Made by a program: the position numbers and the translations under genes. Positions 48,845-60,132 of a stretch of 64,000 nt of DNA are shown here, in pieces. The notes below the pieces were generated by a model that was given only the letters and a program-made list of their open reading frames with translations, was not told the DNA's origin and did no database searches. Position 1 is the first letter of the stretch. Each line of letters begins with the position of its first letter. This stretch comes from Atriophallophorus winterbourni (lineage: Eukaryota > Platyhelminthes > Trematoda > Plagiorchiida > Microphallidae). Location: NCBI GenBank assembly GCA_013407085.1, contig JACCGJ010002764.1:1-64000 (forward strand). The letters run 5' to 3'.

Positions 48845-49630
48845 CAGGCGTAAATAAAGCTTTTCATCAGACCGCTCTTTGTTGACAAACACGTCCTCAA
48901 AACGGACATGAAAGCTCTCGGAATTGATCATTCGGGTTAGGAAGAAATTGTTTTTATCCGCTCCAGTCAGGTACTGTGTTAAGCTTTATCTGCACATTGT
49001 AGAAGAACTGATGCTGTTGAACGTAGATCGTACAGTCACCATACAACTGCCGTCCAACGGACGACTAGTATCTATCGGTTTCTGAGCTATCGGGGATATT
49101 TCTTCAGAATTGAACTGTTATGGATCATTAAACTGTGAAAAACTTTTGAGAAAAATCGATGCTCGATAGAAGGAGAAAAATCACAATAAATAAACATTAA
49201 TTTATGACAATAAGCTCACCAGTTTGGATTTCTTTTATATGAAAAAAAAATTCGTTAGAAATCAAGCATGCTCAGTAATTATTCATCAAAATATTTTATT
49301 AAATGTAATGACTTTCCATTGGTAACATGGATTGCTTCCTAACATGTTATTTGAAAATTTAACAACTGTAGAACATTTCGGAAAAAAACATCCGGTTTTC
49401 TGCAATATAAAACGTCAGCTTAAACAGTAGAATAAGAGATCTTCATTATCGTGTAAATATGTTTCTAAGTATTGGGTTAGAGCAGTTCTGAATAAACGTT
49501 TTCACTCTGATGCACAAGCGGGTTAGAGATGCTGATCGATCTTGTATTTGTCTAAACGACATGAAATCGCTCGTACTTAAATACACGACCGGTGAGTTTT
49601 TGGATGTGCGAAGTGAAAGAGCAATTCGTG
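48845..49630. other. No recognised feature
   Basis: AT-rich. It could contain more of the RTE relic near 48845-49000 but I cannot see motifs. Confidence 0.35.
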
Positions 49631-49634
49631 ATTA

Positions 49635-50110
49635 TCACGAGCTTTCGAACATCACATTCTGGCATGAAACAAGGGCAGGAATCGCCGAGAATTTTAATGA
49701 CGACATTCGCGAAATCGTAATATTTTAATGCTGGTTAAACGTGCACTGCGTGATAAGGGCTTGAAGTGTAACGTTTGGCACAAAATCCACCGGCAAATCT
49801 GATCGAAGTGACAACGGGGACAGACACATTTGAGGTTCAGTTTTGTGGGTGCTGAATTGTCCATAAAATAGAGGTGTGTTTTCTCATATGCCTTGTCCTC
49901 AATAAACGCCTTTGACCAATCGGGTATTCTCCTGTGTTGTTGCATTCTTTGGTGAACCTGATTAGCGTTGAATAGGTTGACTGCCTTAAGGAATCGAAAC
50001 ACAATGGATGAGCGCGCGTGTAACGCGGGGCTAATGTGGTTATTAGAGGACCGATGACCCGAATGTTGCGATAATTGACAAGATGTTGTCCAGCTGTGAT
50101 TTTCAGTTGT
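49635..50110. repeat. Dispersed repeat, pair member 2 (other at 13410-13950)
   Basis: Collinear with 13410-13950 over short blocks, including AATTTTAATGACGACATTCG against AATTTCGACGACGACAATTG. The minus-strand frame 49694-50218 spans 174 codons and contains IPDWSKAFIEDKAYEK, a weak echo of Penelope-type endonuclease ends. A hammerhead-family unit follows directly at 50140, which would suit a Penelope-type element, but the assignment is tentative. Confidence 0.5.
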
Positions 50111-50139
50111 TTCAGCGTTTTCAAGTTGGAACAAGACAG

Positions 50140-50235
50140 AGGAATCAGTTAACAATGACGCATGCATGAGTGCGAACAGCACGAAATCGGTCCTAGGGTG
50201 TGATGAAGATGCATGCAAATGAGCATTAATGAATT
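50140..50235 (+). ncRNA. Hammerhead-family unit with intact stem II
   Basis: GCATGAG replaces CTGATGAG, so the first box is damaged. Stem II GTGC-GAACA-GCAC pairs perfectly and GAAA is at 50183-50186. TCGGTC and TAGGGTGTG follow, and then the 3' block GATGCATGCAAATGAGCATT. Confidence 0.6.
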
Positions 50236-50859
50236 AGATTCTCAACCTACACAGATAACTCAAATCGTTTTTAACAAAAATGCAAGTGGAAAAATTGTTC
50301 GGGCGTCTTACTTTTTATAAAAACGAGTACGTCTAGAGTGAAAAAAATGCATATTAAAAATGAGAAATTGATAGATACATATATATACGCATACAACTAA
50401 ACAGGATCAAAAAGTATTCAGAATTTCATGATGAAATAAACACATAGCATAACAACTACCATAGTATTGTGAATATAAGTTTATTGGAAACAAATAACAT
50501 AAAATCATGTAGAGTCATTTATTTACATCCAGAAATAGAACTCACCTTGGCAAAACGCGTATTCTGCGAATGAATGACAAACAAGTGATTATTCGTTTGT
50601 TAAGAATAAGTTGACTCAAGCGTCTACAAAACACACTCCGACCATTGCCGGATAATATATTTGAAAGAAGTTTTAATTATAATAACTATCCTGTTTTTTC
50701 GCGTAAACGACCATATCTTAAATGAAAAAATCTCAATCAGCAGGTTAATGTATCAGGTTATGAAGCTGAGTGACGCAAAGTAACTGTGGTTAAATTTGCT
50801 CGGATAATTGATCAAAAGGTACTATCAAAATCCACAGAATACAGACGATCGTTTCCATG

Positions 50860-50960
50860 ACGGTCCATCACACACACGCACACACATCACAGCGAGATTC
50901 TAGATGCTTGCACTCATCAGATATTGACTGTGGGATAAGGATATTCAAATGTGATTGAAC
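50860..50960 (-). ncRNA. Hammerhead-family unit, minus strand
   Basis: The reverse complement has CTGATGAG (bases 50913-50920 on the plus strand read CTCATCAG), then TGCAAGCATCTAGAATC and GTGATGTGTGTGCGTGTG, part of the family's 3' block. The second box reads GAAT instead of GAAA. It points toward lower coordinates, back to back with the plus-strand unit that begins near 50950. Confidence 0.55.
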
Positions 50961-51200
50961 AGGTTGACCGCGTGAACCCTTATGTTTAACACCATCCACG
51001 TGTGTGTGAGTACATGTGACAGAAAACATTGGTCGTTCAATCATATCCAACGGTAGCTTATAATCGGAACATGTATACCAGGCTTTACACTAAGGTTCCT
51101 GAGCGTACTGTCCATACCTGAGGAGTGCCAACAGCAAAAAACCGTTCGATATGTACGTGCGTGCTTTTGATGAAATGCATGCAAATACGGATTTAAAATT
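50950..51200 (+). ncRNA. Hammerhead-family unit, plus strand
   Basis: It begins GAACAGGTTGACCGCGTGAA, has ATATCCAACGGTAGCTTA near 51045, then GTACTGTCCATACC and CTGAGGAGTGCCAACAGCA near 51118, and ends with GATGAAATGCATGCAAAT. The first box has T changed to G and the second box reads AAAA. It is nearly a whole unit of about 250 bases. Confidence 0.6.
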
Positions 51201-51299
51201 GAATCGATATTTATGGAATCCGGTTGACAACGCTGACCGGCTTTCATTAGTTTAAAGATCCATTTTTGAAGGTACTCTAAATGAAGATCGGTTAACTGT

Positions 51300-51900
51300 G
51301 CGCTGACGGGTGGTTTGCATCCAGTAGCCGAGAGCTGCTCCTCACTAGCTTGCGAACGACGCTTAACGCAATGTTTTCAATGGGAGCGATCCACAGAAAG
51401 TGCAATCCCATTCGCGGCGTCAATGACAAGAGCTTTCATATCTCTTTTGTGAACGTCTTTGTACCGCAAGTGTGGTTTGCCAAGTGTCGACTTCCTGATT
51501 GCAACTCAAGACAGAGTAGATTTTTAGGAATACGACCATTTTGCATTCTGTTTACGTGACTAAGTTACTACAGGCGGCGTTTTGGTAGTACTATAAAAAT
51601 GGACTGTAGACTAGCTCTCGAAATAACTTCAACATCAATCACTTTGTCCATCCACGAAATGTTCATGATAAGACGTATGATTCCTAGCTGGAAAGCATTC
51701 AGATTCCGTTCGTATCTTACGTGGGTGGTCCAGGTTTCACTGTCGTACAGTAAATTATTTAGTACACACTTACAAACTAGCGGTTACCCGTAAACCAGAA
51801 ACTTTCGTGGGATGAAATAACAGCTGCTCTGCCAAACTGCTTATCAATCTGCGTGTCTAGCGAGTGGTTATCCGCAATGGTTTAACAAATATATTTTAAA
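51300..51900 (-). mobile_element. RTE-type LINE relic, RT C-terminus, copy C left end
   Basis: The minus strand reads LVCKCVLNNLLYDSETWTTH near 51720-51785, then RNLNAFQLGIIRLIMNI near 51660-51710. This is the same region as 48604-48819. Lower coordinates give GSRHLANHTCGTKTFTKE. Toward 51900 the piece GAGTGGTTATCCGCAATGGT matches 17945-17965 of the copy B relic, tying the two together. Catalytic motifs are missing. Confidence 0.7.
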
Positions 51901-51904
51901 CGAT

Positions 51905-54900
51905 CTACTGGTTAAAAAATTGATAAACAACATGTTTCATTTGATAATCTGCTCATAAAAACTAACTGAAGATAATTCTCATTCCCAGCATGAGGATCTT
52001 GTAAAAAGTCATTTTTTCCCGAGGACCCGTTCAAAACACATCATATTGCTTTTAGAAATTCTTCACATGCTTGTTGGTCCATGCACTCATTTGGTTGAGA
52101 CAGTGTTCTGAAAAACCTATGGGTGTATTTTCCATTGAAAAGTTGTTCCAGCCAAACATATCAATCGAAGGCATATACCATTTTTAGAGATTTTCTTAAA
52201 ATAGGATTTCCAGTGAAAATATCGCAATAATTGACTCACGATTATTCGGTTTTCGGTTTTTCTGCAGAAGTTAATTACACAATGTAAATAACTTGTTAGA
52301 TATATCGTTCCAATATAGTCGGCAATTATGAAAGAATCGTTGATTTATCACCTAATATTGAGTGGCCTAATAGTTATATGATATATCATTGAAACTCTCT
52401 CTTTTTCTCAATCCTTGGGATTCGTTTCTGTTGACATTACCGATAATTACTCAAAATACCGAAACTTCTACATCTTTTGCTCTAGGACGGTGTAGAGCCG
52501 ACCCCCATCAAACAAAATGCGTGAGTCTTTCGCTGATAAGTTCAAGGAAAACAAACCTTAACCCAAACGTTTTTAAGACAGGTTTTCACGTTTTCGAAAG
52601 TCAACGTAGATGGGTAACACTATCCGGTTTTGAATAATATGCAGTTTGTCATTTTGATGGATTGTTTTCGATTTGGCAAGGGTTTGCGCATAAAACAGGT
52701 TAGCATGAAATCGCTTGGCAACGAATTTCGATGTGACAACGGAAGCAAACAAACTTAATGATTGCAGTGTATGTGGTTGCGGTGTATATATGTGCGAAAA
52801 CACGCTGGAGTCTCACTATTTATCTATTTCTATTTCTATTTTATTTATCATATATATCTGCGCATGGGCATTCTGACAGTATCTTAACAACCTTGGCGTC
52901 AATCTTGATTGTGATTATATACAAAATATCTGTTTGATTATTTGCCATTTTCCTGAAACTCGAGGGCTTAATCGTATAGCTTTGTTTTAGAGAAAATTAC
53001 GTTGGTCACACAAGCGTAAGGTCACTCTTTCCATCCACTCAAAGCACATGCTTCACAATTACAATTAGTTAAAAATAACGGAAAGATTATTACCCCGAAA
53101 ATTTTCCATGTGGTTCGTCACTTGCAATTTCTACTGTGTTGGATAGTGCCCAGCAACGCCAGCCCTGATGACTCTACTAATCAAGTAATCCTACATCGGA
53201 GCCAATAATCTACCAATGAAATTGCTCAATTTCGGTAACAGTATGTTGTGGTTCACACAGTCAAAAGCTTTAGACATATCCAAGTAATAACATGGATAGG
53301 GTCTCCTTTATCCACGACCGGAGTCCAGTTAACATGAGTTATGAGAGTATTGGTGAGGCCTTACCAGCACACTTTCCGGGTTAACAACGTTTTTCTGTAT
53401 TGTGTTAATATGTGATCTGATTTCCGGCATGAAATAACATAAGCGCTTTCAAGGGTGTAACTCTATAAGTGAAAATTGAGCGATTTTGTCGGCGGCTCCG
53501 AGAGCAGTGGATGTAGTTTTTGTCGTGATAAGTAAAACGGGAACGCAAAGGTTTTTTCTGGTCTTATAGTTCACCTTCCCGGAAGGGATCTTCGAGTTTC
53601 GTTCAATTTTACCCAGCAGATTGATTTGATACTCTCTTCCGTTCTTCTGGACAATGTTATAAATTTTTTCCTCATCTAACGTTGAGATACCCATGATTCA
53701 AGTGTTTCCTGGAATATGTAGTAACTCCGCGCAACGTTTTCTAACTTTATCATTTCTGCGTTCGACTCCGGGTCATGAAATTGAATCCCTTTTTCGATTG
53801 TTTCGGAAAGTATTCATAGTGGAGTTCTGCTTTTCGTAGATTTTCTCAAGTATCGATGACCTGCTTTGATGGACCTCAGTGTTAACCAACTCAGCCCCCG
53901 TTTTCAACCCATACATTTTAATTGCGTCGCGAGTTACTCTGTGGTCAGCCTTTCAAATGCTAATCGCGTTCACCAAAGATCACCACATCGCAAGAGGACC
54001 TCAATTAGTCAAACAAGTTTAATACGCGTATAAAAAGAACATACCACACTCGTATCTCATTTAGGTAATTCACGTAACCATGAAAATGACCTTAACCTAG
54101 CTGTCCCGGTTATCACTTCGATCCGATTTGTCAATTGATTTCGTTCCAATCGGTTCAAATGAAGCCATCAATAAGATTGATTTATTTTACACACCTTTCC
54201 GTACTACATACCATACAATAGCAACTGATGACAGCCATCAAATCTTCTTTCCAGAAATATTTTAATTGTTCGGTTTTTTGCTATACATTTGAAACCGAAT
54301 TATAGGTAGATTTTGATTATTGTCCTTGGTGGTTTCTGTGCACGTGTGATTTGTTCTACGCATCATTCAAACGCGTGTGATTAGCACTTATCGATAATAT
54401 ACGTCATTTATCCACAATTATAACCTATTTTGGTTTTCATAGAGCCTTCAGTAATGTAATTGGATGTATTTTCGATTAACGTTCAGATTAAGTGACTTAC
54501 CCTCTCAGCAATTTTCTTTGCCTGTTCAGCTAGAATGCAATTTCACAATGAATTGTTTGCCATGAATCTGAAATGTATGACGTTCATCAATATTCTAACA
54601 ATATATACTCACCAAGTTTAGCTTCGTTTTTCTCTGAAATACGAAAAGAGAATTTGATGACAAGATTATTGGGTTGTTTATTGGCATATCTATCCTGAGA
54701 TATTGATCTGTCAAAAACACATATTGTGACAGTACAGAAAACTGACTGCTTTGATGTTTTGTTCCAGTGTTTCAGACTGTCAGTTTTTTTCCATCACAAA
54801 GAACAAAAAATCTTCAGGGTAAATGTTACTTCAAAAACTGTCTGAATGTGTTGTCCCGTTATACATTTTTATTAGATAGCATTTTACATTGAAGGATGTA

Positions 54901-56250
54901 TAAAATATAACGTCGTGAATGGCGCAGTATCCCCTGTGTTAACGATTCCGTTTGGTGTCCTGCAGGCAACTTTGCTTGCCTCACTTTCATTCTGTATTAA
55001 CATTTCTGATCTTCCGTGTAGCCATTATGCACTCAAGATTAAATATTCCGCCGACGTTGGCGTTGCATGGAAACAAAATATTGAAGTCAACCAACATGCA
55101 TTAGATCCAATAGTTATTAAAATTGGTCAATATTCATCCAAACTGGGTTTATCCTCGAATCGCTAAAAATGCAAAGTAATAAACAGCGATGCTTAGGTAT
55201 GCAGCAAATCGTTACTCGTTTTCGATTTAATCGATCAGTCTTTTTAAGATGCAGTCACTTCAAGTATGTTGGCGTTACAATGTCCGACAGTTTAATCTGG
55301 ACCAATTATGTGAACACACCAATAATTAAAGTTCGCCAGTTTTCATTCTATGCATTCGCCCCCGTTCCGTCTCCGCCCTGCCTAACGCAATTCAACATTT
55401 GTTTTACTTGCATCGTTTCACACATCTTCTACGCGGCCGTAATTTTCCAGGCTTCCGGAAGAGTTAATAAGAATATCTCCAGATCGACATTTTCCGCGGA
55501 TTTAATTCGAGACACTATTGTCGATAGTCACTTTCGTGAATGCTGCAGATGAATTGTGAAACATTTTTTATGATAGTACACATCCGCTGAAAATAATCAT
55601 TTCAGGGTCTCGATTATATTATAAATCATGGAAATTGTCAACTGGAGAAGATCTTTTCATTATTCACAGCACGCTCAACTAAACCCAACCAAAGTTAACG
55701 TTCTTCAACAAATGTTTTGTCATGACTGATAAATTGGAATCCGTGTCCTTTAGCAATTTGAATTAGAAAACGCACACGGACCCCAGCCAACGTTACACAG
55801 TTTTCATCAATATTTTTGACAAACTTCTTTATAAGACAGCTTACGAACGCAAGTAGTCATCGGAGAGCTAGTCATCGGACAGACAGACACCTGATAAAAG
55901 CCCTGATCCCTATTCAACTAAAAATGTATTGCTGGTGATGAAACGTCTAACAATGATAAAAACCACTCAACGCACACGAAACCTTTTCAACGTTACACAA
56001 TTTTCACCAATTATTTAGAAAAAGTTGCAAAGGAAGAACGATGGAATATCGTCTGCAAGATTGAATTTCGGCGTACGTCGAGCACGGGGCTACTAAAACC
56101 AACGGAATAGGTATGCAGAATCGTTAGGATTTAAGGATTCAAGGTTTCAAGGATTTATGGTTAAAAAAGTTATTAATTTACAGCACCACAGGATCACGTT
56201 ATGTATAAAACATGAAAATTACAATAGTATAAAAGCAATAGAGAATATCG
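51905..56250. repeat. Composite repeat copy C, left part
   Basis: It aligns with copy B from 19430 to about 24850. Relative to copy B it lacks about 900 bases at 52064 (B 19590-20490) and about 300 bases near 53358 (B 21715-22020, most of the CR1-like RT relic). The region between 17960 and 19430 of copy B is also missing here. The remaining sequence is collinear, including the plus-strand RT relic, and runs into the minus-strand CR1-like LINE. Confidence 0.8.
54900..55555 (+). pseudogene. RT relic related to the LINE at 5071-8165, copy C
   Basis: Two frames, 54915-55166 and 55169-55552, carry FGVLQATLLASLSFCINISD, then YSADVGVA in place of the YADD box, then FKYVGVTMSDSLIWTNYV and RDTIVDSHFREC. 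These match the C-terminal half of the RT at 7190-7830. The catalytic motif is changed and a stop and frame change divide the frames. It is better kept than its copy B counterpart. Confidence 0.7.
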
Positions 56251-56269
56251 AATGTAAGGCTCACGAATG

Positions 56270-58109
56270 ATGCTCGTTTGCAAATGCAAGTCCAAGTTCG
56301 ATTTATAAATCGCGAGGCAAGTAGAGTCCACCACATATTGGGGTGAGGAATTTCAAAGAAACATAGCTCGTACGGCGAAACAATGGCGCCTACAAACAAT
56401 ACGGGAACTTAGAACGTGAAGAGATAATGTGTGTCCGCGTGTCACCTTTCCATCACATGCATCGAGCAAGTGTTTTAGTGGATGTCCTTCGGTAGACACA
56501 ATTATATAGGTCAGAATAATATCGCGTCATATCCTCCTTTGGGTAAATTCACATAGACCCAGATGTCGCAGTCTTTCGGTAGACGGAACATTGCGAAGAC
56601 CCATCACTAACTTTGTTGCTTTATAATAGATTTTATCGGAGATAGCAAAATCTTTTCGCATCCAAGGAACCCAGACCTCTACCGCATACTCCAACGTAGG
56701 GCGAAGGTAGATGTTCACTATCCTTGGTAACGTTAGCACAGAGAATCTTTCAAATATTCTTCGAACGATACCTAGCAATATGTAGGCACGTCGATTTATA
56801 TTCTGGCAGTGCACTGTGCTCTTCAAGTAACCTCTAATCCGCACTCCGAAATGTTTTTCTAACGAGCTTCATGCTAGGTTTTCAGTTCCCAATCGATATG
56901 TCCGTGTTACATTCTTGCCAAGACGGAGCATCTTACATTTATGTATGTTGAATGACATGTCATTTATGGCCGCCGAATTTGACACGCTCTCCAAGTCAAT
57001 TTGTATTTTTTCATAATCCTCTGCAGAACTAATCGGCGTCCAAATTTTCATATCATCCGCGAACAGGACCATTTTACACGATGTGACAAAGAGGGGGGAA
57101 TCGTTTATGTACAACAGACGAGGACCGGGCCTCACACAGATCTTTGTGGGACTTCACTGGTGGTTTTGAACGTTTAAGATAGCGCTCGGTTAACATTAAC
57201 TTTGGCGTCGCGATCTGACAGATAGTCGCACGAACGTTTGATGAGAGGTTCACATATTCCTGAACGTATCAGTTTTTGGAAAAGCAGATGATGATTGACT
57301 GTGTCAAAAGCTTGCGGAATGTCTAAGTAACAGACGTAGATGCAAGACCTTTTGTCCAACTCCTTTGTCCAGTCGTCTAATGCTATGAGAAGATTTTTGA
57401 TCGGTGAGATCGAAATCCATGCGGTGCTGGCAAAAATAAATTACGCGATTCAACGTGTGCAACCATTCTTTTCGATACTATGCGTTCCATAAACTTAACA
57501 TTAACAGGTACAAGTGTGACGGGACGGTAATTTGCAGCGTTAGATCGGCAACTGCCTTTGAAAATAGGTTTTATCACGCCGGACATTCAATCTTTTGGTA
57601 CAACTTCCTCAAGCAACGAATAGTTGAACATGCTGGAGGGAGGTTCACAAACCTGACGTCGACATAACCTGAGCACATCCGGTGTGATGCCATCCGCTTC
57701 TGGGGATTTTCTTACATTTAGTTTCGGCAAATGACTTGCGGCAATCATTGAATTTATTGAAATATCGCACAATGTTTCGATTCCTGTTTCGATTGCATAC
57801 TCAGTAAGTTTAAGTAAAACCTCTGTTACGAACACATTAGAATAGCAAATATTCAGAGCATTCGCGGTTTCAAACGCTGTTTCAGTGAGTTTTTCATCAT
57901 TCTGGATGGGAAAAATACCTGGTTTGAATTTCGCTTTCGCGTTTTTTTTGTAATTGTAATTTAGGTTTGCGTTCCATTTTTGACAGGAGGATCAATTGGT
58001 GCGCTTACATGTCCTTTCGAATAAATGCAGTCACTTTGTTGCGTAACATACAGAAATGTTGTCAAAAAGTAGAAGTATTGTTCACTTTATGTTTTACCCA
58101 CGCTGCTCA
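56270..58109 (-). mobile_element. CR1-like LINE, 3' half (RT), copy C; split by insertion
   Basis: This is the RT half of the same element as 24780-26608. Frames in order on the minus strand: 57587-57835 (VRKSPEADGITPDVLRLCRR), 57383-57586 (VIKPIFKG and NYRPVTLVPV), 57174-57359 (YLDIPQAFDTVNHHLL), 56869-57135 (KMVLFADDMKIW, with FADD at 57052-57063) and 56527-56844 (RIFERFSVLTLPRIVNIYL). The FADD box is intact here, unlike in copy B, but frameshifts break the frame. The rest of the element resumes at 61918. Confidence 0.85.
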
Positions 58110-58398
58110 TTGCTGTTACCGAAACATGGTTTAACGAACAGGTAGACGATTGCGAACATGATCCTACTTCGACGAGACCGTTCAAGATCAGGTGGTGTAG
58201 TTGCTTTGTATTATAACGAGCGTCTTCAATGCACAGCTGTACCTCACACAAGGTTTGAGCGATAGGACACAATGTGGTGTAGCCTTCGCTTGAAAACTAG
58301 AGAGATCTGTATACTCGGTGTGATCTACCGCTCGCCCAACTCTTCCGATACTCACAATGAAACGTTGTTACAAATGATGCGCAACGCTGGAAATCTTG

Positions 58399-59341
58399 AC
58401 TTACTTACTTGATTTAATCCCTTGAGTTCCTGGAGGAACATAGAGCCTCGGCAACTTGTCTCCACTTTGGTCTGTCCATAGCAGCCAGTTTGATCTCGTT
58501 CCAGTTAAGTCCACACTTGCGGATCTCCTCTTCACACGAGCGCTTCCAAGATAGCCTTGGGCGTCCGACCCGTCTCTTTCCGATTGGGTTCCATACCAGA
58601 GCATGACGCGTGATGTCATCATTAGGTTTCCGCAAAGTATGCCCAACCCATCTCCACTTTCTTCTACTGATCTGCTGGGCGATCGGGTCCTCAGCAGCAA
58701 TCTGCCACAGGTCTTGATTCCTTATCTTTTCTGGCCATTTTACCCCAATAATTCGACGAAGGCAATTATTGTGGAATGATTGCAAGCGGCCAGAAGACTT
58801 TGCTGGCACTCGCCAGGTTTCCGATCCATAGAGTAGCACGGATTTGACGTTGCTTCTGAATATACGGAGTTTCGTGCGTTTTGATAGAACCTTCGACTCC
58901 CAAATGGGTTTCAAAGCTATGAACGCGTATCTTGCTTTGCCGATTCTGGCGACTATGTCTTCGTCCGTGCCACCACTTATTGAAACAATGCTGCCGAGGT
59001 AGACGAATTGCGTGACGTCTTTGACTGCTTTACCATTGATGGTGATTGATGGGTGCTCATCAGTTAGCACACGGAGGACTTCTGTTTTTTCGGTATTCAC
59101 GCGTAGTCCTGCATATGAAGCAAAGTGTGCTAGTCTATCGGTCTTTCTCTGAAGACGTTGGGGGTCACGTGATATCAAGCAGACATCATCAGCGTATTCC
59201 AGATCCTCCAAATGCTCGGATTCCTTCCAATCGATACCATTCCTCTCACCTTTTACTGTCTGTTTCATTATCCAGTCTATTACCAACAGAAAAATCATTG
59301 GGGACAACAGGCATCCCTGGCGAACGCCAGGATGCCAATTG
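58399..59341 (-). mobile_element. 5'-truncated RTE-type LINE, youngest insertion in the nest
   Basis: The element spans from about 59341 down to a 3' tail of TAAG units (ACTTACTTACTT at 58399-58410 on the plus strand). Short tandem tails are typical of RTE elements. It starts abruptly at HPGVRQGCLLSPMIF, the middle of the RT, a usual result of incomplete reverse transcription. It lies in the endonuclease of the plus-strand CR1-like LINE. A target-site duplication is not clear to me. Confidence 0.85.
58414..59307 (-). CDS. RTE-type reverse transcriptase, C-terminal fragment, open frame
   Basis: The 297-codon frame is uninterrupted, by far the longest in the window. It has the catalytic YADD at 59185-59196 (in LEDLEYADDVCLIS), VYLGSIVSISGGTDED, KSVLLYGSETW, SFHNNCLRRIIGVKWP and RRKWRWVGHTLRKPNDDI, the full set of C-terminal RTE-like boxes. 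It ends in a stop close to the TAAG tail. The first methionine is inside the RT domain, so the start is not genuine. Coding in the same frame extends up to about 59340. No endonuclease is present, so it is not an independent gene. Confidence 0.8.
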   Translation of the reverse strand: MSPMIFLLVIDWIMKQTVKGERNGIDWKESEHLEDLEYADDVCLISRDPQRLQRKTDRLAHFASYAGLRVNTEKTEVLRVLTDEHPSITINGKAVKDVTQFVYLGSIVSISGGTDEDIVARIGKARYAFIALKPIWESKVLSKRTKLRIFRSNVKSVLLYGSETWRVPAKSSGRLQSFHNNCLRRIIGVKWPEKIRNQDLWQIAAEDPIAQQISRRKWRWVGHTLRKPNDDITRHALVWNPIGKRRVGRPRLSWKRSCEEEIRKCGLNWNEIKLAAMDRPKWRQVAEALCSSRNSRD

Positions 59342-60132
59342 TTTATAATGGGTGATTTTAAACTTACGCACTTCTACACCAAACGTGTGCATACTCAGCA
59401 ATCCCTTGAGTACAAATTCCGTGAAATTATCACTTTCACTCCCCTATACAACTATGTCCATTCAATTACTCGACAAAGGGGCCTCAATGAATCATAAATT
59501 CTAGATCTGGTTTTTACCTCCGAAGCAACAGCAGTGGAGTCATTGCAGTATCATAGCCCTTGGGGGCTATATGACCATCTAGTGTTGTCATTCGAATTCG
59601 TGTGCAACGCGAGAATGGCGTCGGGCGACGTTAAGTTCATCAGGAGAGTCGATTACTTCGGCCTTCGCGGTGCCATTACGATTATGGAGGAAAAACATCT
59701 CGATCTTACGAATGCAGATACTCATTGTTCTAGTCTGTTAAGTTATATCGACGACAATCCTACTTGTGTTCCCAGAAGGAAATCAAGTATATTTTGTTTC
59801 AAACTACGAAGCCGCACTCGGAAGTGGATAGCCATGCAAAATTCCGGATGGGCTGCACACAAAACAATACGAATAGACGCATCTTGGGAACAATTTCTTA
59901 GTTTTCGTAAACAGGTGACGTCCCTAATTCGAGAAGACAAGCAACAACACCATAAAAAGCTGATCAACCAGATCGAACGACATTTCAAGTTGCTGTACAC
60001 CATCGTAAAGACCGCCACGAAGGTAAAGCCATGTGTATTTCCTATCCATACAAAGAACAAACTGACTGATAATGTCAAGGATTCAGCTGATGACTAATAT
60101 CATTTTATGCGCAAGTATTTTGTCCAAAGGAC

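Larger units (their letters stand above)
58109..60100 (+). pseudogene. Endonuclease of the inserted CR1-like LINE, interrupted
   Basis: The first part (58109-58395) shows TETWFNE, a frame with YYNERLQC and LGVIYRSPNSSDTHNETL. After the RTE insertion the second part resumes at 59345 with LFIMGDFK (GDF box at 59351-59359; N of GDFN changed to K), then ILDLVFTSEAT after one stop and LYDHLVLSFEF, where S of SDH is changed to Y. The 59534-60097 frame then continues through the linker toward the RT. The insertion and changed residues inactivate it. Confidence 0.75.

Noticed and set aside
49694..50218. A 174-codon minus-strand open frame as a host gene
   Set aside because: It spans a repeat shared with 13410-13950 and the adjacent hammerhead-family unit, and the other copy does not keep the frame open.
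59743..60078. Minus-strand 111-codon frame
   Set aside because: It is the shadow of the plus-strand CR1-like LINE frame 59534-60097, which has recognisable context.
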